Source of the DNA: Pseudoalteromonas luteoviolacea S2607
GTDB lineage: Bacteria > Pseudomonadota > Gammaproteobacteria > Enterobacterales > Alteromonadaceae
Reading direction: 5' to 3'
Assembly (NCBI RefSeq): GCF_001625575.1
Contig: NZ_AUXV01000056.1
Location: 248,001 to 312,000 of the forward strand
Length of the DNA: 64,000 nt
Part shown: piece after piece, positions 36,885 to 46,500 of the stretch
How positions within the stretch are numbered: position 1 is the stretch's first letter
How the letters are laid out: the number at the start of each line of letters is the position of its first letter
Notes under the pieces: model-generated
Told to the model about the DNA's origin: nothing
Databases searched by the model: none
What the model saw: the letters and a program-made list of their open reading frames with translations, nothing else
Program-made: the position numbers and the translations under genes

Positions 36885-36909
36885 AAAGGCGCTTTTCCCT
36901 AGCGCCTTT
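36885..36909. terminator. bidirectional terminator between frmB and the fabY-like gene
   Basis: AAAGGCGCT (36885-36893) pairs perfectly with AGCGCCTTT (36901-36909) around a seven-base loop. An A-run precedes it, so on the minus strand the stem is followed by T's; on the plus strand TTTAATT follows. It can serve both convergent genes. Confidence 0.75.
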
Positions 36910-36931
36910 AATTGCTTAACATTAATTTTAA

Positions 36932-38833
36932 TTACTTACTTATATCCTGATACTGATTCAAACCATCTAGGGAAATAGGTTGTTCAAATCCGGGGATATG
37001 TAATTCACTCTGATCAAGTTGTAGACCTGATTCATCAATCATGCCATTGCCAAAACGATAAATAAGCTCGTATTGCCCAAGATCAGCTGCATCTTTATAA
37101 GCCTGCTGATTAACAACGGTTTGATTCAATTTTTGTGAGTAGGATTCAAGCGCTTCTTCTCCATGACGCTTTCTCAATAGGCTTTGAGTTACGTTAGGCG
37201 AGAATACGGTCGCAGTTGCATTATTGCCACCAAACCCTTTCGAGTTAATAAATGCGACATCCATCTCACCACAGTCATAGTGCTCAGTTCGAATATCTAG
37301 GTGTTCATTCCAAACATCATCTGCAACTTTATCGATAGTTGTAATGCCTGGCATAACATTATGGCTGAACACACCTAGTGCCATCGCCAATTGATCTCCA
37401 GAAGCTGGGGCAATTGTATGACCTACGAATGCCTTTGGTGCGGCTAGTTTCCACCCTTCAATCGAGAATGCTTCTGCAACTTTATGATAAATTGCTGACT
37501 CAGTAACGCGGTTTTGTGGCGTACTCGAACCATGTGCTAGGATGAAACTGCGTTGTTGTAACGATTCGGAGCCAACGATTTGCTGAGCTAGCGCAACCGA
37601 TTTAGCCATCGTAATGTAATTGCCCGGCCCTGGCGCTGTGATAGATTTTTTAACACCATCGGCATTTACAAACACATCGACGACTGAACCCATTACTTCA
37701 GCACCTAATTCAAGTGCTAACTTGTCATCCATTAAGATTGCAACTTGCGCACCTTCACCAATTGTGAATCCACAGTTTTCACCAAACGGCCTACTGGTCC
37801 TGCGGTGATCAGCAACATCTGAGTTATCAAGCTTTTTCAAACCCTCTTCATTTGCTAGTGCGCCCATATTACCAAAGCCTTCAATGACTTCTGGTGTTAA
37901 CGCACATTCGACACTCGCTACAACAGCAATGCGTGTACGTCCAGCTTGAATGTCATTCACAGCAGCTCTGAGATTATATAAGAATGTTGCGCATGCACCC
38001 GTCGTAGAAAAAGTCGTTCCTACACTTCCTGTAACGTATGCATTGATAAAGTCAGTAGACATGGTGTTTAAGCCCAAAGCTAGCTGCTTTGTACTAACAC
38101 GATCACCTTTTAATCTGTTTCTAACAAGACCACCTAGGCCCTCTGCGTCCATTTGCCCTGCTACAGAAGCCGAGTAAGTCCCGATTTCGTCAGGTTTTAC
38201 ACTGTTAATTACGTGGTCCCAGTCTAAGCCTGTTGATTTGATAGCATCGGTTGCTGCAAAAATGGTAGCCTGCAAGCCTCTTGGTTGATAGCGGCTGTTG
38301 TACATTTTAGCTGGTTCAAAGCCGGTAGGTAGCTGACCCGCAGCTTTTATAGGGTTATCTCTGTAACTATCATGTTTTATTTCTAGCTGTTCAGGAACTC
38401 TAACACTAACCGTTTTTGGTTCAATTTCTTCAACAATCCAACTACTAGGTACGGGAGATGGCAGATCGCGTTTTCTACAAGTAAAAGAGATTCCTTCACT
38501 GCTATTTGCAGTAATAGTCAGCTTTTGGTGCCAATGTGTGGCGTCTACATCAAAGTGATTTTTTTCGATTTTTCTAATCAAAGTGCCAGAAATTATCTGC
38601 TCACCAAATTTTTTCTCAACATCTTCTGGACTCACGACTTCCCCATCATGAGTGACTAGTTTGCCTTCTTCAAAAGATACTAAGTTCATCAACGTAGCGA
38701 GGCCAAGAAAAGTTTCCTTTCTCGCAGCATCATCAAGCTTATCAAGTATGATTCTTCGGTAACCTTGGTGGAAAGACGTACGACCTGCGGCGTTGATACC
38801 GCCCATACCGACTATGATAGGTAATGCTGTCAT
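36932..38833 (-). CDS. fabY: FabY-type beta-ketoacyl-ACP synthase
   Basis: The 633-residue protein is a large ketoacyl synthase. The active-site Cys lies in FSTTGACATFLYNLRAAV and the two His in LAHGSSTPQNRV and FVGHTIAPASGDQL, a complete Cys-His-His triad. Its length and unusual N-terminal extension of about 170 residues match P. aeruginosa FabY (634 residues), which condenses acetyl-CoA with malonyl-ACP to start fatty-acid synthesis in place of FabH. Whether it does so here depends on whether fabH exists elsewhere. It is divergent from the GlxA-type regulator gene. Confidence 0.8.
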   Translation of the reverse strand: MTALPIIVGMGGINAAGRTSFHQGYRRIILDKLDDAARKETFLGLATLMNLVSFEEGKLVTHDGEVVSPEDVEKKFGEQIISGTLIRKIEKNHFDVDATHWHQKLTITANSSEGISFTCRKRDLPSPVPSSWIVEEIEPKTVSVRVPEQLEIKHDSYRDNPIKAAGQLPTGFEPAKMYNSRYQPRGLQATIFAATDAIKSTGLDWDHVINSVKPDEIGTYSASVAGQMDAEGLGGLVRNRLKGDRVSTKQLALGLNTMSTDFINAYVTGSVGTTFSTTGACATFLYNLRAAVNDIQAGRTRIAVVASVECALTPEVIEGFGNMGALANEEGLKKLDNSDVADHRRTSRPFGENCGFTIGEGAQVAILMDDKLALELGAEVMGSVVDVFVNADGVKKSITAPGPGNYITMAKSVALAQQIVGSESLQQRSFILAHGSSTPQNRVTESAIYHKVAEAFSIEGWKLAAPKAFVGHTIAPASGDQLAMALGVFSHNVMPGITTIDKVADDVWNEHLDIRTEHYDCGEMDVAFINSKGFGGNNATATVFSPNVTQSLLRKRHGEEALESYSQKLNQTVVNQQAYKDAADLGQYELIYRFGNGMIDESGLQLDQSELHIPGFEQPISLDGLNQYQDISK

Positions 38834-38955
38834 ATATAACTCGTTTAATACTTATTTGTTGCAATAATTCTAGAATGAAGTAGATAATATAACTTCACAT
38901 ATTTCGCCATTAATCATGCTTTTTTCGCCAACACAGAGTGGTCAGATGAGTTTCA

Positions 38956-39945
38956 ATGAATCAAATTAGAATAGCATTAACATTATACGAACAATTATTA
39001 ATCACTAGCGTAACTTTACCAATTGAAATGCTCCGTGCAGGAGAAGCATTTGCCAAACGGCACTCACGAGCTTCATTTGTGCCTCTTAACATAGAATGTT
39101 TAAGCCAAACAGGTGAAGTTATAAAAACGCCCATGGGCCTTTCTATGGATATACACTCTAATTTTAAAGCGTTGAAGGAGTATGATTACGTGATCGTACC
39201 CAGCATTTGGCGTAATCCAAGGCCCGTTGTTGCCAATAACCCTCAGCTTGCAGAGAGCCTTTCAGAAGCTTGGTATCAAGGCGCAACGCTAATTGGCGTG
39301 GGTACTGGCGTGTGCTTTTTGGCTGAGTCAGCAGTACTTGACGGCCATTCTGCTACAACACATTGGCACTATGCTAAGCAATTTTCAAAAAGCTACCCCC
39401 ATGTTCAGCTAAAACCCGACTACTTCATCACACAATCCGATCGCATATATACAGTAGCGAGCCTCAATGCTTTAGCTGACGTAATTGTACATTTAATTGG
39501 TCAGTTCTATGGCAAAGAGGCTGCAAATCACGTTCAGCAAAACTTTTCTCACGAAATAAGAAAGCCCTATGAAGAGCAGCGTTATTTAGAGGGAGCTGTC
39601 GATAGACACAGTGATGAGCAGATTGCTGCAATTCAGTTTTGGTTGAAAAATAATGCAAACTCAATTACTTCACTTAGTGATGTGGCTGAACAGTTTGACA
39701 TGAGCTACCGCAGTTTTAATCGGCGCTTTAAGTCAGCAACAGGTAAAACGGCTATTTATTATGTTCAAGAGGTTAGAATACAGCAGGCCTCTGACCTACT
39801 GTCTTCGACCAACTTGAGTATTCAAGACATTGCTCTGACGGTAGGGTTTAGCTCGCAAAGCCAATTATCACGAGCATTTAAGGAGCACATGAACCAAACC
39901 CCAAGCAACTACCGACAAATCGTAAGGAAAAAGTTGTTTTCGTAA
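38956..39945 (+). CDS. GlxA-type regulator (DJ-1/PfpI domain plus AraC DNA-binding domain)
   Basis: The 329-residue protein has an N-terminal DJ-1/PfpI-like glutamine-amidotransferase fold with GVGTGVCFLAESAVLDG at the nucleophile elbow, followed by a C-terminal AraC domain (SLSDVAEQFDMSYRSFNRRFK and SIQDIALTVGFSSQSQLSRAFK). The elbow does contain Cys, but in this family the domain usually senses rather than catalyses. It is divergent from the fabY-like gene, a possible target. Its TAA directly abuts the stop codon of the convergent Gre-like gene. Confidence 0.88.
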   Translation: MNQIRIALTLYEQLLITSVTLPIEMLRAGEAFAKRHSRASFVPLNIECLSQTGEVIKTPMGLSMDIHSNFKALKEYDYVIVPSIWRNPRPVVANNPQLAESLSEAWYQGATLIGVGTGVCFLAESAVLDGHSATTHWHYAKQFSKSYPHVQLKPDYFITQSDRIYTVASLNALADVIVHLIGQFYGKEAANHVQQNFSHEIRKPYEEQRYLEGAVDRHSDEQIAAIQFWLKNNANSITSLSDVAEQFDMSYRSFNRRFKSATGKTAIYYVQEVRIQQASDLLSSTNLSIQDIALTVGFSSQSQLSRAFKEHMNQTPSNYRQIVRKKLFS

Positions 39946-40425
39946 TTACAAAATGTTTTCAATACACAGGTATTGAATACGATTATTAAAATTAAACTCG
40001 ACCTCGTCACCTAAGCTTTTTCCAGCGATGGCTTGCCCCAGTGGCGAGGCTAGTGTCAATATCATCACGTTAATCGACTCAATTTCAATTTTTAGGCCCC
40101 CTTCTGCCGGCCCTATGTAATACCAGTTCGAAGCAGGTGTTTCTTCGTTCGAAACTTGCACTAGTGCGCCTTCAACAACATGCTCTGCTGTATTTAAACT
40201 ATAGGTCTCTTTAAAAGCGTTTATTGCACTTATTGCCTGCTCAACTCTCTCACTTTGGCCTTCAGCCAAATAACCCGACTCAATACTCAGCGAGTCATAT
40301 TGAGTTTCTGCGGCGCTCTGTTCATGGATAGCGTCTTGGCGAGCACTATCTGCCGCAGCTCTAGCTTCATACAATTTACCTTCTAGGGCGAGTTTCAACG
40401 CCTCAATAACGACTATTTTCTTCAC
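39946..40425 (-). CDS. GreA/GreB-related protein
   Basis: The 159-residue protein ends with a Gre C-terminal FKBP-like domain: the segment SPLGQAIAGKSLGDEVEF corresponds to the SPIARALIGK...DEVEV region of GreA. The N-terminal half is helical (EARAAADSARQDAIHEQSAAE, then YDSLSIESGYLAEGQ) and may form the finger that enters the RNA polymerase channel. The start is GTG at 40425, supported by AAGAGGAT five bases upstream. It follows the lipoprotein operon but a terminator lies between. Its stop touches the stop of the convergent gene. Confidence 0.75.
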   Translation of the reverse strand: MKKIVVIEALKLALEGKLYEARAAADSARQDAIHEQSAAETQYDSLSIESGYLAEGQSERVEQAISAINAFKETYSLNTAEHVVEGALVQVSNEETPASNWYYIGPAEGGLKIEIESINVMILTLASPLGQAIAGKSLGDEVEFNFNNRIQYLCIENIL

Positions 40426-40445
40426 TGTATCCTCTTAAAAACAAA

Positions 40446-40463
40446 AAGGGCCAATCGGCCCTT
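40446..40463 (-). terminator. terminator of the lipoprotein/barrel operon
   Basis: AAGGGCC (40446-40452) pairs with GGCCCTT (40457-40463) around a four-base loop. On the minus strand it is followed by TTTTTGTTTTT, giving a convincing intrinsic terminator. It lies 21 bases after the lipoprotein stop and directly before the ribosome binding site of the Gre-like gene. Confidence 0.78.
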
Positions 40464-40483
40464 CTTGCTTTTACACTATAAAT

Positions 40484-42373
40484 TTAAAACAAAGACTCAA
40501 AGCTACCATCTGGAAACAACACTCCGGGGATGCCTCGAATAGTCCTAACATCCCCAACGATTTTATCACCAAAATAAAACCCGCCAGTATAGAGCTTATC
40601 TTTCTTCTTGATATCAACCCAATAGCCGTCTCTACCTCGAGCGATTAAGTTAATATTGCCACCGACATTGGTTACTGTTAGTTCGCTTACATATCCGCCT
40701 AATATCATTGAGACATCAACCGTACCAAAGTTAGTAAACGTATTCGGCTCCCCACTAAGCTGAAAGCGAAGATCTTTACCACCGTTTAACGCCAATTCTA
40801 ACTGCACCCCAAATGTAAGATCAAGCTTCTCAGTTATTGCGAGCGGAGAGCGTTCATTGGCATAAAGCCTAATCGGCGTAGTTTGATTTGGCGTTGTAAG
40901 CACACCATCCACCATCAGGTATGGTATTATCGTTTTGGTGGAACGTATGTTCAGAGCTTCACGAATCGCATCAAGCTCAATTTTACCAGTTAAAACGGCA
41001 TTCGTTTGTGTAAGCTCCAAACTGCCTTTCGCTGATGCTACACCTGTTACTTCTTGTACATTATTTGGATCAAAGCTGCTGCTAGACACAATTTCAAACG
41101 TTTCAAATGTAAAGTCCAGGCTTGTGCCAGGCTTGGTAACGACCCCGCCACCTGTACCAACTATCTTATCTCCCAATGTTGGGCTAATTCGCCATTCTGG
41201 CACACTAACATCGATATTCACATCAAAGCCACGGCGAGTGCCGATGACCTTCCAACGAAAACCTAATTGCGTTTCATAAGTAATGTTCAATCCGGTTAAT
41301 TCATACTGCCCCGCCTCAGATCCCTCAGCTGGAGATACGTGTTTTACAACATCCCCTATAACCTCACCAATCGTCACTAAAGCTTCTTGTGCATCATCAC
41401 TCGCGATGTTTTCAACATCATTAAGTTTTTCTTTTAATTCTGCACTGTATTGTTCGTCTTGAAGCCTAAGTACTCCAAGAGCATTTCTTACTTCATTGAG
41501 TAGTTCGTTACTATATGGCGTGACGGTGCTTTGCATTTTGTCTAGTGGGCGCAATCTAAATAACTCATTCACCTCAAGTAATGTTTTTGCGGCGTGTTGC
41601 CGATATAGGGTATTTGTGTCTTCACCTAATAGCGTGTCAGATAGATATTCATTCGCCAACTCCGAGTACAAAGTCCAAATATTGCTCTCCCCAGACATGG
41701 CTGAGTTAAACGCATCAACAAATTGTGACGAGTTAGATGTATTTGATTGGTACTGCTGCATAATGTCTGCATAAGTCATCGCACTGGCGACATACTCTGC
41801 TTTTCTACGTTGAAGTATAGTGTTGATCGTTAAATGGTAGTGTGGCGCTGCGGTTAATGATAATGGCCTACTATCATAATTACTAAACGCGACAGCACTC
41901 GAATAAGGCGAAAAATAAAGTTGGTTTAGACCAGGTACTGGAAGTGCAGTAAGTTCTAAGTTTAATTTAGCGTTGACTGGCTCGCCAAAATCAATTTCAT
42001 TATTTTCGTTTAGATCGTTAGGGTCATTTAACTTAGATCTGCCACAACCAAGTAATTTAGGGCACAATATTTGGTCGTTTTGCGGCTCAAACTTAATATG
42101 ATACTGTCCACCTACTGCTAATGTGGTGGAAAACTCACTTAAGGCATCTGTCGTAAGAGTAGAAATAGAATTATCTTGCAGATTAGTGATAACCAGCTCA
42201 CCTTTTTGCGCAAGAAATGAGGGTAAATAAAACTCTAATTCAGCTTCTAATTGCGCGTTTACATCATTACCAAACCCAGGTTCAATATCTGCTACTTTTG
42301 GTGCATCTCCCCCACTGCCACCGCAACCTGCTAGAAAGACAGCCCAAGCGCATATTACACTTAACTTTTTCAT
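40484..42373 (-). CDS. lipoprotein of unknown function with Cys pair and EF-hand-like loop
   Basis: I do not recognise a family. The 629-residue protein has a lipoprotein signal peptide with lipobox LAGC (Cys17) followed by GGSGG, which favours the outer membrane. Near residue 90-131 a strand (GQYHIKF) leads to CPKLLGCG (Cys104, Cys110) and the 12-residue loop DLNENNEIDFGE (120-131), which fits an EF-hand calcium loop at positions 1, 3, 5, 9 and 12. A helical middle (about 190-330) and a beta-rich C-terminal half follow. AGGGAG lies five bases upstream of ATG, and the barrel gene ends nine bases upstream. Confidence 0.85.
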   Translation of the reverse strand: MKKLSVICAWAVFLAGCGGSGGDAPKVADIEPGFGNDVNAQLEAELEFYLPSFLAQKGELVITNLQDNSISTLTTDALSEFSTTLAVGGQYHIKFEPQNDQILCPKLLGCGRSKLNDPNDLNENNEIDFGEPVNAKLNLELTALPVPGLNQLYFSPYSSAVAFSNYDSRPLSLTAAPHYHLTINTILQRRKAEYVASAMTYADIMQQYQSNTSNSSQFVDAFNSAMSGESNIWTLYSELANEYLSDTLLGEDTNTLYRQHAAKTLLEVNELFRLRPLDKMQSTVTPYSNELLNEVRNALGVLRLQDEQYSAELKEKLNDVENIASDDAQEALVTIGEVIGDVVKHVSPAEGSEAGQYELTGLNITYETQLGFRWKVIGTRRGFDVNIDVSVPEWRISPTLGDKIVGTGGGVVTKPGTSLDFTFETFEIVSSSSFDPNNVQEVTGVASAKGSLELTQTNAVLTGKIELDAIREALNIRSTKTIIPYLMVDGVLTTPNQTTPIRLYANERSPLAITEKLDLTFGVQLELALNGGKDLRFQLSGEPNTFTNFGTVDVSMILGGYVSELTVTNVGGNINLIARGRDGYWVDIKKKDKLYTGGFYFGDKIVGDVRTIRGIPGVLFPDGSFESLF

Positions 42374-42382
42374 AATTACTCC

Positions 42383-43459
42383 CTAAAACGCAAACTTAAA
42401 ATACCAGTTAACTTTTGCATAATATGCGTCATCTAAATCAAGCTTGTCTGTTTTAACCGAGACACCAAAATATTTATTTGTAATTCCAAGCTCTATGGCC
42501 TTCGAATGGGTTTCATATCCAGAAAAAACACTCCAATTATCACTGAAGTGGTAATGAACATTACTTTGAATAAACGTGTCACTATTGAATTTTCGGGTAA
42601 ATACATCAAATGAAATTTGATCGCTATATCGATATGATATGTCAAAATAGTAGCGAGCATCATGTTCAAATGAATACTTAATTTCACCACCAAAAGCAGA
42701 GGTTTGTAATCGAACTGAAGGCTCGGTGGTTATACTGTCTCCCTGCTCCGTAAAAGGCACATCTGTTGTAAATCCATTTACGAAGCCTACCCCATCATAT
42801 TTAGTTTCATTGATTAAGTCTTTTGCTCTTATAGAGAGTTTAAAGTCGTCATTAACTTGCCATTGAACTTCAAGATCAAATGAATACCCGTTTCCCTCTG
42901 GTCTTTCGACAGGAGTGAAAGACTTAAATAATATGTCTCGCGAAAAATAGTACTCAGTCTGTAATTGCCCTTTAATTTCATCACTGAACACTGTGCCATC
43001 GACAACAGCATCTTGAAAATGGGCACTTTGGTAATATGTCACTTTGGGTGTAATCGTGATCCCATTACCAAGCGCTTCGATGTCATAAGCTAAAAATACA
43101 CCATGTGTTGTTGATTGCTTGCCTTTGAGTAAATATCGATAATTTCTCTTTTCGAAAGGTAAGTCATTTTTCTCCAAATACGTGAATAGCGCAGTATCAG
43201 GGTCGAATTCCAAAACATAGTTGTATCGGCTTTGTGCACCAAAAGAAAACCCTTTGTATTTAACGCCTAGTTCAAAAATATTGTAAGTAAATGCGCTATC
43301 TCCTGAAGTTAGCGGTTGATCAAATTCATCAAGGAAAGACTTTACAGGCTGTGCTTCTGTATAAATCTCAGACTCAAATGAGTGAAGAAGCTCAATATCT
43401 GCCGCACTGCAAGTAAACGCTGCACACAGTGCCATAGTAGAAAGGCCGTATTTTATCAT
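42383..43459 (-). CDS. predicted outer-membrane beta-barrel protein
   Basis: The 358-residue protein has a Sec signal peptide ending near CAAFTCSAAD and then alternating amphipathic strands rich in Tyr and Phe throughout (for example FELGVKYKGFSFGAQSRYNY and HYHFSDNWSVFSGYETHSK), ending in KVNWYFKFAF with the C-terminal Phe typical of barrels inserted by BamA. Perhaps 16 strands are present; I cannot count them reliably. I chose ATG at 43459 because a TTG at 43474 is poorer. It lies between two lipoprotein genes in one operon. The function is unknown; a porin, or a surface-export partner of the lipoproteins, is possible. Confidence 0.8.
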   Translation of the reverse strand: MIKYGLSTMALCAAFTCSAADIELLHSFESEIYTEAQPVKSFLDEFDQPLTSGDSAFTYNIFELGVKYKGFSFGAQSRYNYVLEFDPDTALFTYLEKNDLPFEKRNYRYLLKGKQSTTHGVFLAYDIEALGNGITITPKVTYYQSAHFQDAVVDGTVFSDEIKGQLQTEYYFSRDILFKSFTPVERPEGNGYSFDLEVQWQVNDDFKLSIRAKDLINETKYDGVGFVNGFTTDVPFTEQGDSITTEPSVRLQTSAFGGEIKYSFEHDARYYFDISYRYSDQISFDVFTRKFNSDTFIQSNVHYHFSDNWSVFSGYETHSKAIELGITNKYFGVSVKTDKLDLDDAYYAKVNWYFKFAF

Positions 43460-43472
43460 AAGCAAGTAGAAC

Positions 43473-43498
43473 AAAGGCGGTACTATTGTGCCGCCTTT
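43473..43498 (-). terminator. attenuator-like hairpin between large lipoprotein and barrel genes
   Basis: AAAGGCGG (43473-43480) pairs with CCGCCTTT (43491-43498), and the stem can extend inward by a G-T pair and an AC/GT pair to an 11-bp stem with a TATT loop. The tract following it on the minus strand is GTTCTACTTG, not a T-run, so some transcripts should read through into the barrel gene. Confidence 0.5.
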
Positions 43499-43515
43499 CC
43501 TGTGTTATTATTTTT

Positions 43516-46500
43516 TTATTGATTGGTCGATTGACCTATGAAGTCAATGTCTGTGTAGTCAATTGAAACACCGTCAATATACGTAACTCGGAATCCATTA
43601 GTGATTTCAAGTACATCACCCACCTTTAATGGAGACGAGTTATTGTTGATCAGGACTTCACCAACAAGTGGAGCATCTGAATCGACTAGATTGACATTAA
43701 AGGCGTAACCATTAAACAGATCTAACGTCACGTTCGCCATACCCAGTTCATCGACGCCATCTTCATTTCTCAATGCAAGCTCAAGACCCATCACTAAATC
43801 TTGGGTTGTACCATTGATTCTGACATCTGCAACTTCAATCGCGTCATCAACAAATAGAGGAGATGGGTTGCCATTTGCATCTACTGAAGTCAGCTCAGCA
43901 AACATTGTGCCATTGAAGCCATATTGACCATCAATGAATTCAACAATGTTGAACGTTTCAGCTTTAGACGCCTCAAAATCTTTGGCATCTTCTATCGTCG
44001 CAATGTTACCGTCGATTGAAATGACAGAACATGATGCGTTTGGCGTTTCTATGGTACCAAGTGCCCAACGTTCACACTCTGCCAAATCTGGTGACTTCAC
44101 TTCAACAGTTTGGCCTTCAACAGCTTTTAACATACCGCTCCAAGTCAAAATAATCCGACTAGAGGCACCAGAGTTCACTTGCGCGACCGCAGAGATATCA
44201 GTACCTTCCTGAGCATTTGTCAGTTCAATTCGATATCCGTCTGTGTCATATGTATACGTCCAAGCTGGATAGTTTGGTGCTGTACCGGTATGCAACCCTG
44301 ACCCAAGATCTTGTTCCCAAATGTCTCTTACAACGTCATAAACGACTTCGCCGGCATTAAAGACAGCATCGGCGCCATCTTTTGTGACAAACCCAATTGA
44401 CGTGAGTCTCGTTGTACCTTCCTTACCTCTGGCGACATCGAACCCTGCTGAAATTTGAGTTCGTAATGCACGAATAGACTGCTCTTTCGCTCTAAATGCT
44501 GCAAGATCTGAATTAAACTGGCTTTCAATACCTTGCACAGATGCAAGAATTTGTTCAGCCTCTTCTTTTTGAGAGTCAGTAGCAGACGAAACATAACTCT
44601 CAGCTCGCGTTTTTGCCAGCGCAATGTCACTGAGAATTCCACTCACACCGTTATTTATCTCTCCAAACAATTCAACAGCACTCTGCGCTGTTGCTAGCGC
44701 CCCTTCTAGGGCGCTTGTATCTGTAGCAGCGGCAAACTGGCTCGTTGCATCCTCTACGGTGTTATCTAAAGTATTATTTTGAGCATTGAAATCGTTTTGC
44801 GCCTCAACAATTCTTGCAAGCGTGGTCTCAGCGAGTATTTTTGCGATATTCTCACCATCGCCAAACGCATCTAATGCCTTTTGTAGCTCCTCATTCGCAC
44901 TTGCCACTAAAGCTACATAGCTTGAATTCACAGTATTGGCATTTTGTATCAATGATTGCGCACCAGTTAATACTGCTTGCGCAGCACTCGTTAAAGACGT
45001 GAATGACTCAGCACTGCTCTCAATGAGCGTGACCTGTGCAATTAGATTCGTAATATCCGAAATAAGATTACTCGCCCCAATCGTTACAACTAAACCATCC
45101 GCCAACTGCAAGTAAGCTTCTTTTTGAGCCTGAGTATCGAGTGTTTGACCAGCTGCGACAACCGCGGCTAAGCTCGTATTTAACCCTTCAAACCTGTCGT
45201 TGAGTGTAGCGAACCTAGTTTGAGCGTTTGAGAGCGCTTCGCTCAATTGGGCAACCCCTTCATTTATCAGCGCTTGGTCACCTGCATTACATTCATCACC
45301 AGTACACCCTAAGTCTTCAACAGCCTTTTTAGAGTCTTCCGCTGCATCATTTAAAGTCGACTCATCTGTAGCACCGGCTTCAATCGCCTCATCTCGCGCC
45401 TCTTTTGCTTTGTCTGCCAATTCAGAGATTGCGTTATCGCTCAATTCTGGCGCTATGTCTCTTAAAGCATTCTTTATCGCTTCAACATCACCACTGGCAA
45501 TAGCCACAAATACAGTTGCGGTTTTCGTTACTTCCTCTTGAAGCGTTGCGGCAAGCGCTGCAACCGCCTGATTATTACTTCCTTTAACCGCACCGCCAGA
45601 CACCCCCTCTTTCAGAACCCCTATAACTGAATCTAATGAAGAGCCTGTTCCATTGGACGCGATATTCTGTATCGTCGATGCAACATTTATTAAAGCAAGC
45701 GTACCTGCATTAACCACATCATCAGACCCGACATTTGTGAAGTCAATTGCGCCACCAATAGAAATATCACCCGCAAGAAGAATCGCTTCCTTCGCTGCAT
45801 CAGGTCCCAATAGCAAGAGTAACGTGTTTAAACTCGCCTTTGATATTACCTCGCTGTTAATCGCATTTCCGTTTTCAGATTCGGCTTGCAGTAACTCCGT
45901 TGCAAGACTTGTAAAAATTGTTGCATTGGCTGTATATGCTTTGGTTGTACCCTCAGCTCCTTTCGCATTTCGACTTGCTTGTGCGGTTATTTCCTTCACT
46001 ACGTTTAACGTCAAATCATCTTGATACCATTCATCAAAATCGACTTTTAAATTGGCGTTCACATCGAGAGAAGAAGCGGCTGAAAAAGAGCCACATCCTA
46101 GAATTGCATCACATTTAATAAAGCCACTTGATTTGGTAGTCTTTACAGTTATGTAGAGTGCACCACTAAAACTCTGGTCAATGTAAAAACCGTAGGTGCC
46201 ATCATCCGCAGTCTGCAGCGAACTTGGGCTACCTGCAATGATTTGTGCATGTGCTTTTGCGATGGCTTCGCTTTCTGTTGTCGAAGTAGCCTTTTCTTCT
46301 ACACTTACTAACTCAGACCTAAAAGCAATATCGATTAGCTCGCCATCTTTTAGCTCTTTAACGGTTAATTCTGCACCTCTCATGGTTCCTTTGACCGCTT
46401 TGCCCGAAACAAAAACATTGAACTCTGCGGTGGCCGTACCTTCTACATCTGTAGGATCTACGGGGGTTACTGGATCGACAGGTACAGTAGAGGCACCGTC

